Shown piece by piece: positions 6,126 through 11,186 of a stretch of 11,186 bases of DNA. A program made the position numbers and the translations under genes. The notes below the pieces were generated by a model. The model searched no databases. It was given only the letters and a program-made list of their open reading frames with translations, and was not told the DNA's origin. Numbering within the stretch: position 1 is the stretch's first letter; every line of letters begins with the position of its first letter. Origin of the DNA: Methanobacteriota archaeon (GTDB lineage: Archaea > Methanobacteriota > Methanobacteria > Methanobacteriales > Methanobacteriaceae); the NCBI GenBank assembly GCA_023409695.1, contig JAEYQZ010000190.1, forward strand, positions 1 to 11,186, read 5' to 3'.

Positions 6126-7363
6126 GCAGCGCTCTTGGATCTCTGGCACATGAAAGTCCAGATTCTTCTGCAGTAAATAGCGAAAACTCCCACGACCATA
6201 ATAAATATGAATATGGTACTTCCTCCAATTGAAGAAAGCTGGTTAAATTTAACTCCTGACAGTATAATCCATGATATAAGAACTGCCATAAAGAAGAGCG
6301 CTCCAGAGATATTTCCCGTTAAAAATCCATATTTAAATCCATCTGTGTAATTTTTAGCCATCAGAATAGTTACAATTCCAATGAGTAGCGCTATTAAAAT
6401 TACATTATTAAATATAAGGCCAAACATCAGTGAAGTTATGGCCCCTGCAATCAAGCCCCGTTCGTCCATTACAAGTTCTTTTAAGGTACCTGCATAATGC
6501 TTCACATTCTCTAAAGACATGCTGTAGACGAGATTACCTCCGCAGCTGCATTGAATAAAATCATCTGGGATTTCATCTTCTTGAAGGTAGTAATAACCGT
6601 TGCATACTGGACAGATTAATAATCCTTTATACTCCTTTGTATTAACTAAATGGCGAATATCAGTTTCCATAATCTTAAAAAGAACTTTATAAGCAGATAT
6701 AACTTCTATTGTAGTTATATATATTCTTCCTTTATTTACTGTACAGCACACTGTAAGAAATTTAACTATTCTTTTAAGTTCACGTTTAAATGCAATTTCT
6801 CTGTTTCCAATTTCATTAAAGCTTTTTGAAATCAGTAAATCGTGTAGTTTATCAAAAAACTTTTCAGTGTGTTTATCTGTCCATATAACTTCTTTAATAT
6901 CCTGAAAGAAACTATCGTCCAGCTTTGATGAAGATACATGCTCAAAATTTTCCTGCCCTAAAATAATCTTTTCTATAATACTGCTGGAGAAAATGGCTTT
7001 AACATCTTCCTCCTGCAATTCCCTTCCTAAATTCATGGAGTAAACCCATTCCATGAACCTGTAAAGATGATAAAATGAATAGTAGTCCACGTAACTTGAA
7101 AAAATATTGCTTTTCTCGGGACTCAGCCCATTTGACACTGCCTGAGTTAATAATGGGCTAATGGACTGTAATTCTTTTTGCATGCTTGCTGAAACATTAA
7201 CAGGATCTTCCCAGTTTTTAAAAACATTAAAAAGATCGCCGTAAATTCCATTATCTACAAGATACTGCATATCTGACACAAGGTTTCTTACGCTTTCAAA
7301 ATCAAAACCAATCCCTAAGTTCTCAAATTCTCCTTTTATAGATTTATTAGTTCTCAAAGCCAT
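6119..7363 (-). CDS. Unknown helical zinc-ribbon membrane protein with four C-terminal helices (paralog B)
   Basis: A 414-aa protein, clearly paralogous to the 327-aa product at 4700 along its first 310 residues, and unrecognised as a named family. The soluble N-terminal part (1-250) shares FDFESVRN, NGLSPEKSNIFS, YSMNLGRELQEEDVKAIFSS and the near-invariant ISKSFNEIGNREIAFKREL core. The zinc ribbon uses Cys251, Cys254, Cys272 and Cys274 (CPVC...CSC), again within GYYYLQEDEIPDDF. Unlike its partner it continues with about four hydrophobic segments (roughly 303-320, 321-337, 344-369 and 381-398) and a short basic tail. I infer an N-terminal cytoplasmic domain anchored in the membrane with the ribbon just before the first helix. 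The ATG at 7363 has only a weak AGTGA motif. Hairpins at the stop suggest separate termination from paralog A. Confidence 0.87.
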   Translation of the reverse strand: MALRTNKSIKGEFENLGIGFDFESVRNLVSDMQYLVDNGIYGDLFNVFKNWEDPVNVSASMQKELQSISPLLTQAVSNGLSPEKSNIFSSYVDYYSFYHLYRFMEWVYSMNLGRELQEEDVKAIFSSSIIEKIILGQENFEHVSSSKLDDSFFQDIKEVIWTDKHTEKFFDKLHDLLISKSFNEIGNREIAFKRELKRIVKFLTVCCTVNKGRIYITTIEVISAYKVLFKIMETDIRHLVNTKEYKGLLICPVCNGYYYLQEDEIPDDFIQCSCGGNLVYSMSLENVKHYAGTLKELVMDERGLIAGAITSLMFGLIFNNVILIALLIGIVTILMAKNYTDGFKYGFLTGNISGALFFMAVLISWIILSGVKFNQLSSIGGSTIFIFIMVVGVFAIYCRRIWTFMCQRSKSAAN

Positions 7364-7476
7364 ATTTTCACTTTAAATTAGTTATGTTTTAATTTATGAA
7401 TAGTCCTTTATGCCTGAAATTAAGAATATACGAAAATAATACTGGTGAATTATGGGGATTTATCGGTATAAATGGA

Positions 7477-7490
7477 TTTAAACTTACATT
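7477..7490 (-). promoter_or_regulatory. Candidate promoter element of paralog B, shared with paralog A
   Basis: TTTAAACTTACATT (plus-strand reading) differs at one base from the element at 5753-5766. On the coding strand, GTTTAAA could act as the TATA core, which would leave a leader of about 90 nt. Conservation in otherwise diverged AT-rich sequence is the only evidence. Confidence 0.3.
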
Positions 7491-7663
7491 GATCATTAAT
7501 TATATAGTTATGTCTCTTTATGACCATAAAAGATTGTTTATATCTTATAATAATTAGTGATATATCTCTAATCTTATATAAACCAGTATTATTTGATAAA
7601 ATTGCACAATCCTATTGTTTAGCTATTTTTTATGAAATAGGAGTTAAATTAGATACTGATCTG

Positions 7664-7679
7664 AAAAAGAGTATTAAAA
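7664..7679 (-). terminator. Oligo-T terminator of the tRNA-Arg gene
   Basis: Directly after the tRNA 3' end the minus strand carries TTTT (7679-7676) and then TTTTT (7668-7664), the standard archaeal signal for ending a short transcript. Confidence 0.45.
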
Positions 7680-7685
7680 TGAGTA

Positions 7686-7757
7686 TGCCCTGACCGGGAC
7701 TTGAACCCGGGTAATAGGATCCGCAATCCTACGTGATATCCGCTACACTATCAGGGC
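7686..7757 (-). tRNA. tRNA-Arg, anticodon GCG
   Basis: The minus strand folds into a full cloverleaf of 72 nt. The acceptor stem is GCCCTGA/TCAGGGC (7 bp) with discriminator A. The D arm is GTGT-AGCGGATAT-CAC and contains the A20 typical of arginine tRNAs. The anticodon stem is TAGGA/TCCTA around the loop TTGCGGA, giving anticodon GCG, which reads CGC and CGU as arginine. The variable region is 4 nt (TTAC). The T arm is CCGGG-TTCAAGT-CCCGG. There is no intron, and CCA is not encoded (TAC follows), so CCA is added after transcription. Confidence 0.95.
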
Positions 7758-7932
7758 AACTTTTAATGATTTAAAAATTATCTAATAAAAAACGCTCTTT
7801 TTACATCTTTAATTTTTTTAATATTTAAATTTTTAATTAATTTTGGAAAGATCAACTAATCCACTAGTTCACTGTATTATAACTCCATAAATTTATATTA
7901 TACATTTATCTCAGTTATGCTGGCGAAAGATT

Positions 7933-8022
7933 GTGTGTGAATTCTGCATTCAACACGGCGCGGGCAAAAATGTATTAAATAATGAAAACATGCAAATTAA
8001 TCTAGTTTCAAGGTATCCGTAA
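7933..8022 (+). pseudogene. Truncated copy of the 5' end of the MCEFC-type ferredoxin gene (29 codons)
   Basis: A GTG-started frame encodes VCEFCIQHGAGK followed by about 17 more residues and TAA. The first 12 residues match the start of the intact ferredoxin gene at 8882 (MCEFCIHHGAGK). At DNA level 7934-7952 is identical to 8883-8901 over 19 bases. The next 18 bases differ at five sites, all third codon positions, four of them silent. A GGCGAAA at 7922-7928 parallels the intact gene's GGTGAAA, so the ribosome-binding region is also related. Weaker similarity continues (LNNEN against LAAQN) with net in-frame deletions, then ends in the 3' end of the opposing PAP2-like gene. Most likely a relic of a second gene copy; a translated CxxC micropeptide is possible. 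Confidence 0.65.
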
Positions 8023-8640
8023 ACTTAGATATGGGATATAAGTCATGCATAGTCTGAATTGCATCCAGGTAACAGTAAAACTGGTAATTGCTCCAACAAT
8101 AACCTGGGCAGGTGTATGCTGGTTAAGATAGACACGGCTCCACATGACCATAATAAGAGGAAATCCAAATAAAAGTCCAGGATATCCAAATATACAAGTT
8201 ATAGCTGCTGCTGGCCCTGCAATTCCCATGGAGTGCACACTGATTTTCCAGAAAAAGGTTACAAATATGGTCAGTATTATATTTGTGAGATAGCACAGCA
8301 TAAGTATTGCAGCTACAGCAGGGGCCCCTGCAATAAAAAGCATGATTATTCCAATAATATAAGATAATGCCCCGAAAAGTAGAGGGAATGTACGTTCGTC
8401 CTTGTCACTTACATCTAAATCTAAATTTTTACTTTTTATCCACATTAGAGCCGCTATCAATGGTAAAAAAGTCCCAAAAAGTAGGCATATAAATGTTGAT
8501 ATTAAAAAATTATTTCCACCGGCTGCAAAATAATTTATAATAACGAAAACTGGTATGGTTACTATTACGGGTTGTACAATGTTTGAAACTACCTGGGCGA
8601 ACCCATGTTTAAATTTAAAATTAGAAGCAACTGATTTCAT
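8008..8640 (-). CDS. PAP2-like integral membrane protein, probable lipid phosphatase relative
   Basis: A roughly 210-aa membrane protein with five or six hydrophobic segments. Two adjacent ATGs open the frame (8643 and 8640); the AAAGG motif is better spaced for 8640, so I chose that. Numbering from 8643, it has degenerate PAP2 (type 2 phosphatidic acid phosphatase) motifs. KDERTFP (81-87) stands in for KxxxxxxRP, ISVHS (134-138) for the PSGH motif with His137, and SRVYLNQH (169-176) is an exact SRxxxxxH with nucleophile-type His176. The Asp that normally follows three residues after that His is Gln180. Such archaeal proteins may act on polyprenyl or phospholipid phosphates; the substrate is unknown. 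It is divergent from the ferredoxin gene across 240 bp, and its 3' end overlaps the short gene relic. Confidence 0.8.
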   Translation of the reverse strand: MKSVASNFKFKHGFAQVVSNIVQPVIVTIPVFVIINYFAAGGNNFLISTFICLLFGTFLPLIAALMWIKSKNLDLDVSDKDERTFPLLFGALSYIIGIIMLFIAGAPAVAAILMLCYLTNIILTIFVTFFWKISVHSMGIAGPAAAITCIFGYPGLLFGFPLIMVMWSRVYLNQHTPAQVIVGAITSFTVTWMQFRLCMTYIPYLSLRIP

Positions 8641-8645
8641 CATTT

Positions 8646-8650
8646 ACCTT
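8646..8650 (-). promoter_or_regulatory. Ribosome-binding site AAGGT that favours the second ATG of the PAP2-like gene
   Basis: The minus strand reads AAAGGTAA, then ATGATG. The motif is only 2 bases from the ATG at 8643 but 5 bases from the one at 8640, so the latter is the better start. Confidence 0.45.
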
Positions 8651-8763
8651 TCATAATTGATGTTAATTATTTTAAATATCATATATATTAAATTTACGGT
8701 CTTTAATTAGCTATATTAAGTATTAATAGTGTATTTTTAAGATTTTTATATATTTTTAACTTT

Positions 8764-8784
8764 TATACGTATATAACATATGTT
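8764..8784. repeat. Two adjacent 10-bp palindromes in the PAP2/ferredoxin divergent region
   Basis: TATACGTATA (8764-8773) and AACATATGTT (8775-8784) are perfect palindromes one base apart. They lie roughly midway between the divergent PAP2-like and ferredoxin genes. They could be operator sites, but AT-rich sequence produces such patterns fairly often. Confidence 0.3.
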
Positions 8785-8801
8785 CATGCTTTTTAACTGC
8801 T

Positions 8802-8825
8802 AATTAAATTAAATGAAATTTAATT
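8802..8825. repeat. 9-bp inverted repeat just upstream of the ferredoxin promoter
   Basis: AATTAAATT (8802-8810) and AATTTAATT (8817-8825) are perfect inverted arms with a six-base spacer. The repeat abuts the TATA-like TTTATATT at 8829-8836, the usual place for an archaeal regulator acting near the BRE. It consists entirely of A and T, so chance is a real alternative. Confidence 0.3.
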
Positions 8826-8828
8826 TTA

Positions 8829-8836
8829 TTTATATT
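8829..8836 (+). promoter_or_regulatory. Candidate TATA box of the ferredoxin gene
   Basis: TTTATATT lies 53 bases before the ATG at 8882, which would allow a leader of about 25 nt containing the AGGTGA site. The same octamer occurs at 7892-7899, 41 bases upstream of the truncated gene copy, consistent with the promoter having been duplicated as well. Confidence 0.4.
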
Positions 8837-8870
8837 GTATCATATATCTATATAATTATATTATTATTTT

Positions 8871-8876
8871 AGGTGA
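8871..8876 (+). promoter_or_regulatory. Ribosome-binding site AGGTGA that sets the ferredoxin start at 8882
   Basis: AGGTGA lies 5 bases before ATG 8882. A GTG at 8873 is in the same frame but sits inside this site, so it cannot be the start. The protein therefore begins MCEFC, as is usual for this family. Confidence 0.75.
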
Positions 8877-8881
8877 AATTT

Positions 8882-9673
8882 ATGTGTGAATTCTGCATTC
8901 ATCATGGTGCTGGTAAAAAATGGTATTTGGCTGCTCAAAACCATGCTAATAAACTGGCGCAATCACAAGAAAGAAGATTATTTATAAAAAGTGTTTTTAA
9001 AGACTATAGAAAAATGTATGGGAGACAGGTACGCATAGCTGATGTTGCACTCAAAATACCGCTTGTTAAAGAATATGCCCTGGGAAAGTTCAATGAATTT
9101 TTTACAAGTGACCATTCAGGCCAGGTAGTTTCTCTTGAAGATGCAGTCGCTATATGTGGTATTCCAGGGAGAATTAGCCTTGTTGACTGTCCCTGCAGCA
9201 AATATCTTTTTGGTAAAAATGTGAAAAAGTGCATACTTTTTGGATTTACTGCAGAAATTGTGGATAACATCCCTGAATTTTCACCTGTACAGGATATAGG
9301 GGCTGAAGACGCGGCAGAGTTTCTTAAATGGCTCGATGAACAGGGTACAATTCATACGGTATGGACATTTAAAACGCCGTACATAGGTGTTATCTGCAAC
9401 TGTAATAATAGAGACTGTATTTTAATGCATTTAAATCAGCGTCATAAAGATTTAAATGTCATAAGGAAGGGTTATGAGACTGCTTTGGTAAATAAAGAGA
9501 TCTGTAATGGGTGCAGAAATTGCCAGAGGACATGTCAATTTAATGCAGTTACAATAAATGGAAAAAAAGCGGAAATTAACCGTAATTGTTATGGTTGTGG
9601 GGTATGCAGGAATTTCTGCCTTGTAGGGGCAATTCAGCTGGTACCGAGAATTGAATTAGAATTAATGAAATGA
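8882..9673 (+). CDS. Cysteine-rich 2x[4Fe-4S] ferredoxin-domain protein (MCEFC type)
   Basis: A 263-aa cytoplasmic protein. The C-terminal 60 residues are a bacterial-type two-cluster ferredoxin domain: Cys208, 211, 214 and 218 (CNGCRNCQRTC), and Cys236, 239, 242 and 246 (CYGCGVCRNFC). The Pro usually following the fourth Cys is absent in both. Ahead of it lie further cysteines typical of this family: Cys2 and Cys5 in MCEFC, Cys92 in ICGIPGR, Cys103/105 (DCPC), Cys117, and CNCNNRDC (172-179). These may hold another cluster or a metal. Such proteins occur widely in anaerobes and are presumed electron carriers; no partner is known to me. The gene is monocistronic, divergent from the PAP2-like gene and convergent with the RACo-like ATPase 62 bp away. 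A broken copy of its 5' end lies at 7933. Confidence 0.88.
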   Translation: MCEFCIHHGAGKKWYLAAQNHANKLAQSQERRLFIKSVFKDYRKMYGRQVRIADVALKIPLVKEYALGKFNEFFTSDHSGQVVSLEDAVAICGIPGRISLVDCPCSKYLFGKNVKKCILFGFTAEIVDNIPEFSPVQDIGAEDAAEFLKWLDEQGTIHTVWTFKTPYIGVICNCNNRDCILMHLNQRHKDLNVIRKGYETALVNKEICNGCRNCQRTCQFNAVTINGKKAEINRNCYGCGVCRNFCLVGAIQLVPRIELELMK

Positions 9674-9716
9674 TTTTATAGCGAATAACATACAATTTTT
9701 TATAAATCCCTTAATC

Positions 9717-9733
9717 CATAACGTTTGGTTATG
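9717..9733. terminator. Small hairpin between convergent iron-sulfur genes
   Basis: CATAAC (9717-9722) and GTTATG (9728-9733) form a 6-bp stem with a five-base loop. With the T-run near 9693-9698 on the plus strand, it may serve as a shared terminator for the converging ferredoxin and ATPase transcripts. Confidence 0.35.
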
Positions 9734-9735
9734 CA

Positions 9736-11186
9736 CTATGATGTTTCCTGTTTCTCCGCTGGAGTAAGCAGTTCTTCATACTTAAATACCTTTTGAGGAC
9801 AGCCTAGTTCGCATCTTAAGCATGCCATACCTGAGCAGCGGTCTGTTCTTATTGTAACTACTCCATTTTCAATGGTAAGTGCATCTTCAGGGCAATTTTG
9901 GGCACATGTCATGCAGTTGGTGCACCCTTCAAATTCTGCCTTTAATAAACCGCCTATTTTAGTTATTTTCAGACCTTCTTCACCCAGTTCAGGTATGTCC
10001 CTTTCAAAGATTCTATGTATCACAGGGTTAGAAACTTTTGGCGGAATCTTTTGAAAACCGTACTTAGTCAACCAATCATTGTACATCCAGAATGGCATGC
10101 CTTGTTCACACATAGCCAGCTCCAAAGAGTATATTTTTTCGAAAGTTGGAGATGTGGCCAGTGTTATATGATTGCTGCGCATTCCGTCTGCTATTTTCTG
10201 CAGCTTTTCAAGGAGTCCAGGATCCAGAACTATATCTTTTGCCATTGCTAGAGAAGTATTTCCCATCTGGTAGATTTCACGGGAGGAAGGAGGAATTTGT
10301 CCGACATTCAGAGATTTGTGAGGATCTACATAAAATCCTGAGGCTCCTGCCATGTAGGTTTCATCGATCTCATCCAGGAATACTCCTGATTCTTCTGCTA
10401 AAGTTAAATGTGCTGCTCTAAATGCACCTAAAGCTTTGCCTATGTTCTCAATATCCTTTTCTGTAAGGTATATATCATTATGTAAGTTAATTTTACCATC
10501 ATGGCTCTTTATTTTAGGCAGTGATATGATGCCTGTACTCAGCCCCAGGCTGTAAGCAGCAATTACGCCGGTTCCAGTTATGCCTATTGGTTTCACGTTA
10601 TTTTCTGCGCTTAAAACAACGTTCCCACCTGAAGGATCAACTGTAGCTCCATCCTGGGCTATAAGATCATCATCCAGAACGCGGGTTTTCCACCCGTAAT
10701 CGGTGATTTCCAGATCACATATAGTTCCTGGAGAAGCTAATCTGCCCTTTTCTATCATCTGTCCTTCTACTGCTGGACCTGCAGCAGCAGAACAGGAATA
10801 AACTTCACCATCTATAACGAGGGCTATTTCAGCATTTGTTCCAAAGTCAGATACCAGATAAATTCCTTTTTTTTCTAAAACTCCAGTTTTAAAAAGCATT
10901 GCAAGAGCATCTGCCCCGATTTCATGTTTTATTGCTGGAGGGATATGTATTTCAGCATCCTGGCAGATTTTAAGACCTATTTCTTCTGCCTTTACAGTAA
11001 TTGCATCTCTTGAAGGCGGAGTTACATGTAGCCTTTCGAGTGCATGAGGGCCCCAATAGGCTAAATCTCTTATTTCTATATTGTGGAATAAAGAGAGCTG
11101 TATTGGGTTACCGCAGACAGCTAACCTTTCTACCTTCTCCAGATCTATATTTAAGCTTTCTAACACTTTATTTACTGAGTCAATGA
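9736..11186 (-). CDS. RACo/RamA-like corrinoid-protein reductive activase (ASKHA ATPase plus 2x[4Fe-4S]), 5' end cut
   Basis: 482 residues are visible; the frame is still open at the window edge, so the GTG at 11166 is not a supported start. Numbering from that codon, an ASKHA ATP-binding fold is shown by AVCGNPIQLSLF (16-27), phosphate loop DFGTNAEIAL (107-116), GITGTGVI (195-202) and AGASGFYVDP (273-282). A C-terminal ferredoxin domain follows: CTNCMTCAQNCP (Cys415, 418, 421, 425) and a variant second site, CSGMACLRCELGCP (Cys444, 449, 452, 456), with four rather than two residues between the first two Cys. Relatives (RamA, RACo) use ATP to drive one-electron reduction of cob(II)alamin proteins back to Co(I). 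In hydrogenotrophic methanogens the close homolog may be the protein called methanogenesis marker 14; I cannot separate these by eye. No methyltransferase gene is in view. Confidence 0.85.
   Translation of the reverse strand, partial: IDSVNKVLESLNIDLEKVERLAVCGNPIQLSLFHNIEIRDLAYWGPHALERLHVTPPSRDAITVKAEEIGLKICQDAEIHIPPAIKHEIGADALAMLFKTGVLEKKGIYLVSDFGTNAEIALVIDGEVYSCSAAAGPAVEGQMIEKGRLASPGTICDLEITDYGWKTRVLDDDLIAQDGATVDPSGGNVVLSAENNVKPIGITGTGVIAAYSLGLSTGIISLPKIKSHDGKINLHNDIYLTEKDIENIGKALGAFRAAHLTLAEESGVFLDEIDETYMAGASGFYVDPHKSLNVGQIPPSSREIYQMGNTSLAMAKDIVLDPGLLEKLQKIADGMRSNHITLATSPTFEKIYSLELAMCEQGMPFWMYNDWLTKYGFQKIPPKVSNPVIHRIFERDIPELGEEGLKITKIGGLLKAEFEGCTNCMTCAQNCPEDALTIENGVVTIRTDRCSGMACLRCELGCPQKVFKYEELLTPAEKQETS

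Larger units (their letters stand above)
7364..7685. other. 322-bp intergenic region upstream of paralog B
   Basis: No convincing gene on either strand; the longest ATG frame I noticed (from 7509, 15 codons) has no ribosome-binding site. The region holds the element shared with paralog A at 7477-7490, several TATA-like tracts (for example TCTTATATAA near 7572-7581) and the T-rich end of the tRNA-Arg transcript. Confidence 0.5.

Noticed and set aside
7509..7556. ATG-started 15-codon frame upstream of paralog B
   Set aside because: Very short, no ribosome-binding site, AT-rich sequence, no recognisable product.
7611..7641. CCTATT/AATAGG inverted repeat near the tRNA gene
   Set aside because: Only six pairs with a 19-base loop, within chance expectation for this composition.
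7686..7757. tRNA gene as an integration site for a mobile element
   Set aside because: No integrase and no repeated tRNA 3' segment found elsewhere in the window.
7917..7940. Seven-codon ATG frame overlapping the start of the ferredoxin relic, considered as a leader peptide
   Set aside because: No ribosome-binding site and no known control gene downstream; the relic's own frame explains the local sequence better.
10015..10421. Plus-strand open frames opposite the activase gene
   Set aside because: Antisense shadows of a gene with clear ASKHA and ferredoxin motifs on the other strand.

Overview
The window looks like a chromosomal segment of an AT-rich methanogenic archaeon of the order Methanobacteriales, most likely Methanobacterium or a close relative. 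The main evidence is a phosphoseryl-tRNA synthetase (SepRS) next to a divergently transcribed thiol:fumarate reductase flavoprotein (TfrA). Supporting evidence is archaeal TATA-like promoters, GGTGA/AGGAGG ribosome-binding sites, a GYY...PDDF-type zinc-ribbon membrane protein pair that I associate with Methanobacteriales, and a RACo/RamA-type iron-sulfur ATPase. I see no insertion sequence, integrase, CRISPR array or rRNA gene.

Layout from left to right. Positions 1-2051 (minus strand) hold a probable two-gene unit: sepS, then 27 bp downstream an endonuclease V gene cut by the window edge. Positions 2341-3990 (plus) hold tfrA, divergent from sepS. Positions 4100-4636 (plus) hold a DUF1697 protein. 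Positions 4700-7363 (minus) hold two tandem paralogous genes of a family I cannot name. Both have a helical N-terminal region, a CxxC/CxC zinc ribbon and a C-terminal membrane part; one has about four membrane helices and the other only one. Positions 7686-7757 (minus) hold a tRNA-Arg(GCG). At 7933-8022 (plus) there is a short degenerate copy of the start of the ferredoxin gene that lies intact about 950 bp further on. Positions 8008-8640 (minus) hold a PAP2-like membrane protein, divergent from a cysteine-rich 2x[4Fe-4S] protein at 8882-9673 (plus). This converges on a RACo/RamA-like ATPase with a C-terminal two-cluster ferredoxin domain (9736 to the window end, minus, 5' end missing).

Functional links. 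SepRS charges tRNA-Cys with phosphoserine in the indirect, tRNA-dependent cysteine pathway. TfrA is the catalytic subunit of the enzyme that reduces fumarate with coenzyme M and coenzyme B thiols. The two iron-sulfur proteins at the right end suggest low-potential electron transfer or ATP-driven reductive activation of a corrinoid protein, but no methyltransferase or corrinoid gene is visible to fix the partner.

Most unusual points: the SepRS reading frame almost certainly begins at a CTG codon upstream of the first ATG; the endonuclease V has Asn where the second metal-binding Asp is expected; the 29-codon partial ferredoxin-gene copy has diverged mostly at third codon positions; and the tandem zinc-ribbon paralogs share a 96% identical 100-bp core.
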